Of a DNA stretch of 64,000 nucleotides, positions 33,097-43,352 are shown piece after piece (position 1 is the stretch's first letter; every line of letters begins with the position of its first letter). Source of the DNA: Diaporthe sp. PMI_573 (Eukaryota; Ascomycota; Sordariomycetes; Diaporthales; Diaporthaceae); contig JAJTUP010000037.1 in NCBI GenBank assembly GCA_021399435.1, forward strand, positions 1 through 64,000, given 5' to 3'. A program made the position numbers and the translations under genes. The notes beneath the pieces were generated by a model. That model was not told the DNA's origin and did not search any database. It worked only from the letters and a program-made list of their open reading frames with translations.

Positions 33097-33942
33097 ATGG
33101 ATGGGGACAAAGTCACGCCCGTGTACGCCTTTGATGATACGGCACTCAACCGTGTCATGCCAGTATGCCAGGTCCTCCGTTTCCCGAATGTCATGGATGT
33201 CGATACCCTTCGAACATCCCTGGGAACACTTCTTGAGATAGGAGACTGGAGAAAGCTTCGAGGTCGTTGGAGACTTGATGTACGCCGAGGACCATGTCTG
33301 GCTTACTTTGGAGCGTACTGACAGAGGAACAGGCCTCGGGAAAACTATTCATCCAAGTACCGGCAACGGCCACGCAGGAGCGCCCAGCCATATGCTTCAA
33401 ACACACGGAGCTAGCCATGCCCATTGAAGCCCATCCCTTGGTGTCTCAGATCGCACGGCCACCAAGTGACTCTTGCTCTGTGCAGGTATCCCTGTCATCT
33501 GCGGTTCGTGGCCCTCTTCACTACCGCCATGAATGCAAATCAGACTATTGATCAATTCTAGGCGGAACTTTGGCCGGTACTCATTCCGCCCAGATGGCCG
33601 CAAAATATGTCAGATCTCACGGACCAGACGGGCGACCATCCGATCTTGGGCCTCCACGTCATGTCCCTTGACAAAATGAATTTCTCTGGGGCAGTCAAGC
33701 GCACGCACGTGGTTGGAGAACAGGGAAGTAATGCGGATGGGAAGCAGTTGGCGCAGGCTGGAAGGCCTGATTATATCGAGGCGCTTGTCCAACTTCCGGG
33801 TCCACCTCCTGGCCCAAACTTCATCCAGGGAGCAATCGACGTGCATGGGAACAGAACTATATGCACCTTCTTGTCAAGTGCGATGTGGCCCAAGATGGAG
33901 GAATCATTAAAGAAGCTTGATCAGCTGGCCGGATCAGATTAG
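33097..33942 (+). pseudogene. Remnant of fungal BAHD-like acyltransferase
   Basis: The N-terminal part reads VTPVYAFDDTALNRVMP and GDWRKLRGRWRLD, then after a frame change GKLFIQVPATATQERPAIC and EAHPLVSQIA. A later frame has PILGLHVMSL, and the last part is VQLPGPPPGPNFIQGAIDVHG to SLKKLDQLAGSD. This order matches fungal transferase-family proteins, in which GDWRKLGGR and LHVxSFxD flank the start of the fold. The middle, with the catalytic HxxxD, is absent between about 33690 and 33760. The frames do not join with usable introns. It is a truncated, dead copy. Confidence 0.6.
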
Positions 33943-34514
33943 CATACACAGACAATTGCTTCCAGTTAGAGCAGTACGTACGAAAAGCGGATAGCCACAA
34001 ACCCTCCAAATAACGCAGACCCATTCATGTATACAAAAAAGGAAACCCGAAAACGTCACCGTGGACCCTCGATGGCTTGCTCACCGTATAACCAGGTATC
34101 CTATAAGAGGCTTTCCCACAGGAGCTTATTCCATGCGAGGTTATCTGGCCGACTAATTTAGGCACCTGTTTTGTCCTGAGCACGAGTGCCAGTCGCATCA
34201 TTTCCAGGGCAGAGGAAATCGGGACCATGAAACCGAGCAAGAAGGGAGGGACGGGGTTGGGAGGTATCTTCTTTTGGTCGGGGTGGCATGGAGGACAGAA
34301 GGTGTCTCCAGAGGAATAAGAACCGTCCAGGTAATGAGTAACTTGCCCAGGAGCGATGGCTATTAAGGCGAAGATTCTCAAACAAGGAGGGTGGGAAAAT
34401 CAGATGTCAGCATGGGCAAGATTACAACCATTGACTTGAGAAAGAGAGAGGACTGGGCGACGACAGATGGGGACAGCAGGAGATGTCATCCCACCCCCTC
34501 GCGCTTCAAGTCCC
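33943..34514. other. Intergenic, no supported gene
   Basis: A 118-codon minus frame (34381-34025) has no family match and odd composition. Not called. Confidence 0.35.
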
Positions 34515-35033
34515 ATGCAGAGACGGCGACACGGCAACAGCACCTCCTTCCCGACGGGGTACTTGTTGCTCTCTACCTTTGCGCCGATAGTTGCTGCTGC
34601 AGTGTCGACCCGGGAAGTACTAACTTCACAAGCTGCTCGCCCACACCTGCCCGGATTCCAAGCTCCGTTTGCGGATCTACAAGGCACTGCACAGGAGGCT
34701 CCCGAGACGATCAAGCCTCGGTTATCGCAAACGACAGACGTTTTGGATATTCTCCCTGCCGTAGTCGAATCGAGCAACGCGAGCCAGGCCCGGCCTCATT
34801 TCCCTTCTTCCACCAGCACCAGCAGGTCTGGCGCAAGACTTGACACGATTGCTTTCGATCGGACGGCGTCGAGACAAACGAGACGGAGAGAACGAACAAT
34901 AATCATGAGCGTGGGAGGCATCATCGGCATCGCTGTGGGAGGCATCTGCATCGTCGTCATGCTCATAATTCTGCTGTGCAGGATCGGGGCATGGAGCCTT
35001 TGCGAGGGGCTAGAGAGGAGACACGTCGTCTGA
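34515..35033 (+). CDS. Possible small single-pass membrane protein
   Basis: 172 codons from the ATG at 34515 (an earlier in-frame ATG lies at 34467). A hydrophobic N-terminus (GYLLLSTFAPIVAAAV) could be a signal peptide. A long polar Ser/Thr/Arg-rich region follows, then a clear transmembrane helix (GGIIGIAVGGICIVVMLIILLC) and a short tail. The helix begins with the GGIIGIAVGG pattern of fungal single-pass surface proteins. The ectodomain lacks a Cys-rich domain, which lowers confidence. An upstream exon is possible. Confidence 0.45.
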   Translation: MQRRRHGNSTSFPTGYLLLSTFAPIVAAAVSTREVLTSQAARPHLPGFQAPFADLQGTAQEAPETIKPRLSQTTDVLDILPAVVESSNASQARPHFPSSTSTSRSGARLDTIAFDRTASRQTRRRERTIIMSVGGIIGIAVGGICIVVMLIILLCRIGAWSLCEGLERRHVV

Positions 35034-35387
35034 GCTCAATAGTGCGGCACTTGATTGTCAAGGTGATGGGGGTTGGTTGTCATCAACATATGATACCGGA
35101 CCGCAAGACGATGAAAGGATCCGTCGGTCAGCATCTCGCATGCACAGACATACAGCCACAAGCAGGAGGAACATCGTCACCAGGGTTGGATCAAAATGGT
35201 GTAGTCAAAATGAGGATGTTATGGGAACTTGGCAGATGCCTTTCCTAGGGTAGCCAGTCATTGTGATAATGCAACGAATAACCATTGTTCGACGTGCCAG
35301 AATCCATCCCTTGCATCTGCAAGCTCAACCTTGAAGTCCCAGCAACCACAGCTAACTTCGCCCCGACGCCATGCACCACCTCCCCAC
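35034..35387. other. Short intergenic region
   Basis: No feature seen. It precedes the stop codon of the minus-strand Myb gene. Confidence 0.4.
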
Positions 35388-38300
35388 CTACTGCTCCTCG
35401 GCTGCTGCACCGTTCAGGTGCATGGGTACCCGGACGGGCACGCCTTCCTCGCCCTTCTTCTCCTCCCTACGGACACCCTTGCCCTTTCTCTTGCTTGTCT
35501 TGGGCTGCTCCTCCTCCTCAGCAGCGTCAACGTCCTGATGACCGAGATCGACACTACCCGATCTCGAAGTGCGGTCCCGGCCTCGCTCATTGGGTTCGCC
35601 GGGCTGTCCGTCGTCGCCGCCTGGGATCCTAAGGATCTGGCTCGAAACCTTCTCTCTGGGCCGGCTGCTTGCGCGGCTGCTTGCGCTGCTCGACCGCCGC
35701 TGCCTCTCCCTCACGGCACGAGGCTCTTGGGAGGGTGTCTGCCACACCTTGCTGCCGGGGATCTGGTTCACAAGCTTCTCCTCCACTTGATCATCGGCTT
35801 GGTGGTCCTCGATACGTGGCAGTGACTGGATGTTGTTGTAGTAGTTCAGCAGGTACCGCGCATTGGATTGAATGTCCTGTTCCTCGTGGTCAGGCACAGT
35901 CTTGCGCAACCTGAACCAGACCAGCTTCAGGGTGGGGCGCAGCCATTTTGCCCTGAACTGCTCGTCCACAAGCGACTTCCATTTGATCTTGGAATCCTTG
36001 GTATGGCCAGAATCGTGGACAGCTTCGATCAACCGGAGCTGGTCCTCGACACTCATTACACGATAATCCTCGCGGGCGTTAGCCAGCACCTCACTTAAAC
36101 CGTTGATAGTCCTCAGTTGAAGAGAAGCTTCGGGAAGGTGGTCGTTTTCCTCGCCGACGGCGCCCTTGTCTTTGAGCTCCTGCCATTTCCACCGGCACTG
36201 CTGCCTGCTCCGAGTGAGGCCGATCGCTGCGCTGATTTGTTCCCAATCTAGCAGGGACTCATCATCGAAGCCCTTGGCCCGCGGTCTAGGACGGAACTGG
36301 TCATTGTTCTCGCGGTCGATTCGAATCTTGTTGAGGGCCTCGTCAACCGCTTGCTTGAGCTTTTCGGTCTCTTCTGGCTTCCAGTAATACTTGCGCTGAT
36401 GCTCAAACACGACGTAGTGATTGCGCCAGTAATCCCTGATATCCTTCTGATCACGATTGATCAATGCGGAGATCTCGGCGAATTTGTTGCCACGCTCTTC
36501 GAACAACGCGTGCAGCTCTTGCTTCTGCTCCTCGGACCAGCGACCACGCCCCACAAAGTTATTGTAGAGCCTTCGCGTCCTTTCGACAATCTGTTTTCGG
36601 TTTCGATTCGGGATGGCGTTGACAGCATTGTCCCAAAACTCCTGGTGCATGGGATTGGTTGCCTCGGGCCTTTCGTGAATCATGGCATTAACCTCTTGTT
36701 GATCCATGTCATGAGCCCTTCGGAACTGATCCACGACCTGACCCAGAGCAGTGAGCTCTTCAGTGGTCCAGGGCCCCGTGGCGACCTCGCCCTGTGATTG
36801 TCGGTTTCTTTTCGGGGTGACTTCCGTCCTCTCGTTATCGTCGGCACCAAGGCTTTTGCTCGACTTCTTCGACTTCTTCGACTTCTTGCGCCGGGACGGG
36901 CCTGCGAGCAAGTTTTCCATTTCATCTTCGGATGCCTCATTCGTACGGCGCTTGCGCTTCGGCTTGGTTTGTTTGGGCAAATTCGGCTCTTGAGAGGGCT
37001 CGTCTCCCTCGGCGCTATTGCGGTCCCCAAGCATGACGTCCTTGAGCTTCGACTTTTGCGACAAGGACATCCGGGACTGGTTCTCACCCTCGCCGAAATC
37101 ATCTTCCAGCTGCGAGAGCGAGAGCGAATTGGTCGACTGGAGCCGCCGTTTCTTCTTCGCTTTCTTCGGTTGGCTAGCAGACACCTCGGGCTCGTGAGCA
37201 GCAGGTGCCTCTATGTCTTGGACATGAGCCTGCTGCTGAAGCTGTGACTGGATCGCCTGCTCCGTGTCCTCCTCATCTTCAACCGCATCGTGCATAGCAG
37301 CCTCTGCGTCCTGGTCCACAGCATCGTGGTCAGACTCTTCTACCTCATCGGCTTGTGTTCTCCTTCGAGCGGGCTGCGCGAGCCAACCCGAAACCTTGTC
37401 CACACCCGTGTTCGATATGGCGTTGTGACTGTGAGGTGGACGGCTGGAGCCTTCGTCGGCATCACGGGCATCCGCCATGATATCCTGGATGTGCTGGTAG
37501 TTCTTGGGCTTCCTGGCGGATTTCGGTCGTCTGGCCTGTTTTCTTGGAGGACTGGCGTGTCCGTTGGCAAAGTCTTGACCGTCCACATCCATGGCGTCAC
37601 CATTCACTTGGGCGACATGCCTTCCAGACGAGTGGGTTGAGGCTCTAGAAACTGGTCGGGGATCTTGAGTCCGAGCTGGAATACTCTGGTTGGAGCCGGT
37701 TGACGATCGACTGGGAGTAATCGATTGGGCCCGGTCGCCCGCATTCCGCTGCGAAGGAGAATTTAGCGGACAAGATGAGGTCAGGGAGGGTGCGGATAGA
37801 GACTCACACTTTCATCCGTGGGTTTGTTGGGCGGGGGCGGCCGAGACACAGACCTCGACCTTGACCTGGACAGCCTCGCCAGTCTAGCCACGCTCGGCGA
37901 GGCCAAGTCAGACTCGCTCTCGGAGGAAGGAGGCTCTGGCTTTGCTTGGCTGGGCTGCAGGTCTGGTAAAGGCGCCTCATCATCGCTTCCAGGGTCCGAT
38001 CTGCCGTCCGTGATGGACATTCTTCGCTTGTGTATAAAGGGAGACTTCTGACGCGAGGGGTACCCATCTACGATTCTGTTATCGGCTATCCGAAAGGGCA
38101 GCTCGTTGTCTGGGACGTCGTCCATATCGATGTCGGGCTCGGTCTTGAGGGGCGCCATATCGACTTCTGGCTCCGCTCCTTCCGGGTCAAACGTCGGCGT
38201 GTGCTCTGAAATTCCATTCGTTGTAGGCTGCTGGGCAGAGGGCGGCGAGCCTTGCACTTCCAGGGCATTGGGGCTCTGGACGCCGTTGGGTTTGTTTGAC

Positions 38301-38629
38301 CGAGACTTTTTCTTTCCCTTGTGCTTCTTCTTGGACTCGCGGGGGCGCGCGTGGTCGCCTTCGGCCATTTCAGCTGTTTCCGCCTCGTCGCTTCCCAGAT
38401 TCTTGCGATGGTGCTTCTTCTTCTTCTTCTTCTTGGGCGACTTGGTAGGATTCGACCCGGACGGATCGTGATGGGTCTTGTCTTTTCCCTTCTCGCGGTC
38501 GCTGGGGACTTCGGGTTCGGGCGTCGGTGACATGGGCGAACCAATGACCCTGCCGCCGCGCTGCAAAACCTCTAGTTGGGCCTCGTGCTGGCGCCGTTTG
38601 GCGTCAAAGCCCATCAAGAAGTCATCCAT
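35388..38629 (-). CDS. REB1-like: Reb1-like Myb/SANT DNA-binding protein
   Basis: Two exons (38629-37808 and 37748-35388) joined by a 59-bp GTGAGT...GCAG intron in phase 0 give 1060 residues. The N-terminal half is low-complexity and basic or acidic (a KKKKKKKHHRK run, KKSKKSSKS). Myb/SANT repeats follow: GPWTTEELTALG near 595, RGRWSEEQKQELHALF near 675 with DIRDYWRNHYV, then KYYWKPEETEKLKQAVDEAL near 726 with SRQQCRWKWQEL. This spacing fits Reb1/TTF-I proteins, which bind rDNA terminator sites to stop RNA polymerase I and act as general regulatory factors. The first ATG is at 38629. Codons upstream in frame include no ATG. The protein should be nuclear. It looks complete. Confidence 0.85.
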
Positions 38630-38847
38630 GGGCAGTCGAAGACCATGCGGGCGCTGATAATGCGACACGCACTCGACGCAAACCGGCGGAAGTGGGAGTG
38701 ATTGCTCGGGTCAAGATGTGGTGACGATACGAGAAGTGAGAAGTGGGAAGTGGAAACGGGGAAATGCGAGACACGAAGGCGGAGGAGTGGTGGTCGCAAC
38801 GGGGGTTGGTGAGGAAAACCAACAAACGTTTCGAGAGGCAGGAGGAA

Positions 38848-38889
38848 GCTTGCAGCTCGCAGCTCGCAGCTTGCAGCTTGCAGCTTGCG
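38848..38889. repeat. 7-bp tandem repeat, six units
   Basis: GCTTGCA and GCTCGCA alternate for six units, about 220 bp upstream of the Reb1-like start. Confidence 0.85.
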
Positions 38890-40225
38890 GGTCGCAGGTT
38901 TGCGCAAAGAGCCCTCGCACTGTTAGCTCTTTCCGTTTCTGCAGCGTGCAGTGGGTGGTTTTGCTGCCCCGCAATTCCCTTCGTTCCTTGCCTGGGCCAG
39001 GCGCCCCACGACGGAAAGCTGCAGTGTGCGAGACCAGAGCTCTGCCCCACCAGGACTCGAGGGACCCCACGGCAGGCAGTCAGTTGTTATGTTACAAATG
39101 AGGTGCAGTCAGTGATGGGGGTGGCAGACGATGGAGAAAGAAGGTGTTGAAGTCGAACTTGATTGACGGCGTACGAGAATGCAGTGTAAACCAGGGGTTT
39201 AATTGGGAGTCTGCCCAAAGCTCAGGGAACGCGCCGAGGTCGCGACAACGTGAGGGGAACCTTAATTGTATGCGAAGGTTGGAAGGTTGGTGACGGTCGG
39301 TTCGATTGGCCAATGGCACGGAGACAGACGCGTAAATGAAGCGTGCCAGGTTGAGGTTGCCAGGATACCTAGGTGTGCCTGTCACTGCCTTGGCGCTGGT
39401 GAGCTTGGAGGTCTCGGGTGCTGCCGTCCAAGCTCGATCTTGCCCTGCAATTTTGTCCCATGGAACAAGGTGTATTCTCTGTGACGGACGATGGGCTGTA
39501 GGTAGGACCGTGGGCTGGACCTGTCCTGTAGGGGAAAAGTGAGTACAAACGGCAGTCACCCTGATCAGTCACTTCTCTTTCCCTTCCACCAACCTTCCTT
39601 TTGACATATCTACGGAGCACTGGCAATTGATGAGCATATCATGCCAACATCCCAAGTTTGAGAGGCACTTGCTTCTCAAGCATGCCTGGGCATGATTGAT
39701 AGAGGTCACGCTGACATAGACACATCTTCAGAGTTCGATCTGAGAGAGCAGTCAGCCCTGGATGATCCTTCTGTCCACTGGAGACAGGCCCGGGGTCGAG
39801 CCTTCATCGTCAGCTTACTACCGATCTGGATTAAGCACATGTGCCACATGTGCCACATGCACGCATCCCATCCCGTCTGTTCTGTGCCGTAATCATGACA
39901 TCTGTGAACCGGGCCATGTGGCAGTGTAAGCTGCCCCAGGTTTTTGGTTGGAGGTCAAATGCCTGCAAGGCAAGCTATACTCTCGCATGGCATTTATGCA
40001 TTTCCTCAAAGATGCATTTGGTCTACTGTAATGTGTAACCTCGCCTGTGCTACTTACTGCTTCTGCTTCTGCTTTATTCCCCCTTTTCAGCAGAGACATG
40101 GACACAGCACAGACCATCTCCATCAATGTCCCAGACTAGACAATGTTGCTCCGCATACATTACGCCGAGCAGAGATACATCCAGTATCAATATCGCTCAA
40201 AACCAGGGGTGCCCCCAATCCCACT

Positions 40226-40268
40226 CGCCAGCCCGCCAGCCCGCCAGCCCGCCAGCCCGCCACGCCAG
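40226..40268. repeat. 8-bp tandem repeat (GCCAGCCC)
   Basis: About five copies of an 8-bp unit, the last imperfect, roughly 470 bp before the AAA gene start. Confidence 0.8.
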
Positions 40269-40732
40269 CAAGGCCTGGAGGTCCGCAACCTGGCGGCCAA
40301 GAAACGGTTCCAAGGTCCGTTGTTGGTGGCCGGCCAGCTCCATCTCTGCTATCCACGGACAGGACAGCTTGACTCTTTTGTCCGCCGCCTCGTCGCACAA
40401 CAGCCCGAGCCCGCCCGCCCTTTCGGTTGGCCTCACTCTGTAGCGTCTAATCTCAACCCGCCCTCCTCCTTTCTCATCATCCCGCCCGGATCCTCGCCCA
40501 CGCCCTCATCTAAATCACCCTCACCTTTCGCTTTGGTGATCGTTTTATTTCCTGTCCTTTCAGTTCCTGTCCAGTATTCATTTTCCATGACTCTTTCCAT
40601 GCTCTCATAGCAGAGCCAGCCACTCTTTTCTCTCATTCATCGGCTCCATCTCCCTTCTGTTTTCCCTCTCACGCATACAACCGGACACCGTGCATGCCCA
40701 GGGAATAGGGGTTCCAGGGAAAACCTCACACC

Positions 40733-43352
40733 ATGGCTTCAGGCCGGCGCATATCCAGCGCAGTCCTGAAGCAGCTCGTGCGCCCCCGTGCACCATGCAG
40801 GGCCGCGCATTACCATCATGCACATTTCCCGCCCAGGGGCCTCGCCTCGCGGCAGTGGGACGGCGCAGCATGCACCACCACCGGGAATAACACACAGCGC
40901 AGCTTCTCGACCGGCCGACCATTACGCAAAGAGGACAGCAACACCACCAACAACAACGGCGGCGGCGGCGGCAGCTGGAGCTGGGGCAGGAGCAACAATG
41001 GCAGCGGCAGCGGCAGCGGCAACGACGAGCCCTCGCTCGGCTACAAGATGCTCGAGTCGGCCGCCACCTCCTTCGCCTCCGTCATGGTGCTGGCCGTCGG
41101 CTTCGCGAGCGCCGCCTACGCCTACCACAAGCTGTACAAGAGGGTGCAGCTGGAGAAGATAGCAAACGCCTTCGAGCCCGGCGACCCCGTCCTGGAGCTG
41201 GCCGCCCTGGGCAAGGACCGCAGCTCAAAGGGCCGCCCCTCCAACGTCCACCGCAACGGCGACGACGTCGACAAGGACTACTGGGTCCACCGCCCCGAGC
41301 AGGCCAAGATCGACGCCATCGTCGCCGGGAATGAGTACGGCCACTACCATCTCCTGCTCGGGGAGAAGGGCACCGGCAAGAGCAGTATGATCATCGAGGC
41401 CATGCGAAAGATCGACGGTGACGGTGGTAAGTCTTTGAGCCACGTTCTAGTGTATTTTTTTGTCTGCCCCCTCTCCTTCGTCTGCGTAGGGGATCCTCTC
41501 GCGCAGGAGGTCCAGGTTACAGCAACAAGAAGCCAAACGGGAGGACCCACGAGTTCCAACCAAAGGTAGGCAGGCGCAGTCCGTAAATGTCCCTCGTGCA
41601 AAGACTGCCTCTACAGAGTAGCGCAACGGTTCGTGCGAGGCTATTCTGCCAGCAGGGTCCAAATTGCCTAGGTAATGCAACTGAAGGCGAAGGCCTACTT
41701 GGCTCAAAAGGAGCGGCTCGCGCTGTCCAAGGTCGTAGAAGCTGGAACTACGCTACATAGACTGTTCTGTCACGGCTTTCATCTCGTTGCTTGGACCTGC
41801 ATAGCTTTAAGATCTCCCCATATCCATTCCCAGCTTTGCTGGTAGACAAACCATATTTACTGACACTGATGAAATCCAAGTGGCCATGTTCGAAGCACAC
41901 TCAGACCTAGAAATCTTCAGGATCCGGCTCGGCAAGGCCCTGGACTACGAGTTCCACGAGGACTACATCGGCGGGTACTTCAGCGAGAAGGGGCCAAGGG
42001 ATGTAAGTAGTGACTTTGGTGTGAGACTTTCATGTTGCATAAACCGCCCCCGAAATACCCTCAGGTGCTACGAGGGGCTGTACACTCGAGACAGCGTACA
42101 CCACGACATCGCTAACTGAAGCCCCCAACATAGACAACCGCCCTGCTAGACATCGAGAGGGCCCTCAACAAGCTCGAGAAGGTCGCCCTCGAGCGGAGGG
42201 CCAAGTATGGCCGCCCCCTGGTGATGATCATCAACCAGATGCACCTGATCCGCGACGACGAGGACGGCAAGGACCTGTTCGAGCTGCTACAGCAGCGCGC
42301 CGAGCAGTGGGCCGCCTCCAACCTCGTGACCATGGTCTTCAACTCGGACGACTACTGGGTCTACGAGCAATTCAAGCAGCTCGCCACCCGCATGGAGGTC
42401 CTGAGCGTCCAGGACCTCCCCAAGGCCCCCGCCACCGCCGCCCTCAAGCGCTACCGCTCCCGCTACTTTGGCGAGAGGCTGTCCGACGACCTCGCCACAC
42501 AGATCTACGACAGGGTCGGCGGCCGTCTGACCTTCCTCAACCGCGTCGCAAAGAGCAAGGACATGCTCCAGACGTGCGACGACATCAAGGAGGTTGAGAA
42601 GACCTACTTTCTAAACCAGTGCTGGATCCTCGGCGAGGAGATGGACGATGACGTGATGGACCAGCAGAAGTGGGCTGTAAGTGATCGGGTCTTTTGTTTG
42701 TTGCATCGTTGAGCGACGTGAGCGGGGTGGGCCACTGAGCCGCCCGCCTCGTCGAACTCACCGTGTCCTGGATTTCACTGAACGACCAGCGATGAGTCTC
42801 AGGACCTCGCTTCGAATCCCCTGTGCCCCATGAAACACTCACCTTACCCTAGATCACCTAGCTGACACTTCCTAGGCCGCAGCGATGGTGCTCGCACTGG
42901 CCCTAGTAGACCGGGAGCGCGAGCTCGACGAGGCGCAGACCTACGACCCGGTCAGGGGCCACCTGCTGCCGTGGTTCCCGATGCACAAGGCCCAGGAGAT
43001 CCAGACGCGCGCCGACTTCGTGCGGCAGCTCGACCGCATGAACCTCTTCACCATCACGAGCAGCGCTCAGATGCGCGCCTCCAGCGTGCCCATGCACCTC
43101 GCGTTCCGCGAGATATGCGCACTGCCCGGGTTCCGCGGTCACCTCGAGGCCACCATCGACCGCATCTCCGCCATCGAGAGTCTCGGCCGCACGCGGGAGC
43201 TGGTCGCCAAGGACCTCGTGTTGGGGGGCAAGTATGAGATTTCGAAGGAGGGCAGCGGATGGAACAGCAAAGCCATCGTCTCGCTAAGGCAACCGCCGGA
43301 GGAGGACGGCGACGGCGATGGCGATGGCGATGGCGATGGCGACGGCGACTGA
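40733..43352 (+). CDS. Mitochondrial AAA-type ATPase with C-terminal winged helix
   Basis: Four exons (40733-41426, 41881-42002, 42134-42676, 42876-43352) give 611 residues. All introns are GT..AG and the frame is kept throughout. The basic, Ser-rich N-terminus (RRISSAVLKQLVRPRAPCR, QRSFSTGRPL) looks like a mitochondrial presequence. A Gly/Ser/Asn-rich stretch and a transmembrane helix (about 106-128) follow. The ATPase core has Walker A GEKGTGKSS near 209-217 and a hydrophobic-acidic Walker B candidate, LVMIINQMHLIRDDED. The C-terminus matches the winged-helix region of fungal AAA proteins. Intron 1 is 454 bp, much longer than the others. The tail is a run of Gly-Asp pairs encoded by a GGCGAT repeat. 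I infer an inner-membrane protein; the exact role is unknown. Confidence 0.85.
43303..43350 (+). repeat. (GGCGAY)n coding microsatellite
   Basis: A hexanucleotide repeat encodes the Gly-Asp tail of the AAA protein, ending at the stop codon. Confidence 0.9.

Larger units (their letters stand above)
38630..40732. other. Divergent intergenic region between Reb1-like and AAA genes
   Basis: About 2.1 kb, probably the two promoters and 5' leaders. It has two tandem repeats, listed separately, and pyrimidine-rich stretches near 40450-40680, just before the AAA gene. No gene is seen. Confidence 0.45.

Noticed and set aside
42785..42830. tRNA-like sequence in the third intron of the ATPase gene
   Set aside because: CTTCGAATCCC resembles a B-box but no acceptor stem or A-box is present.
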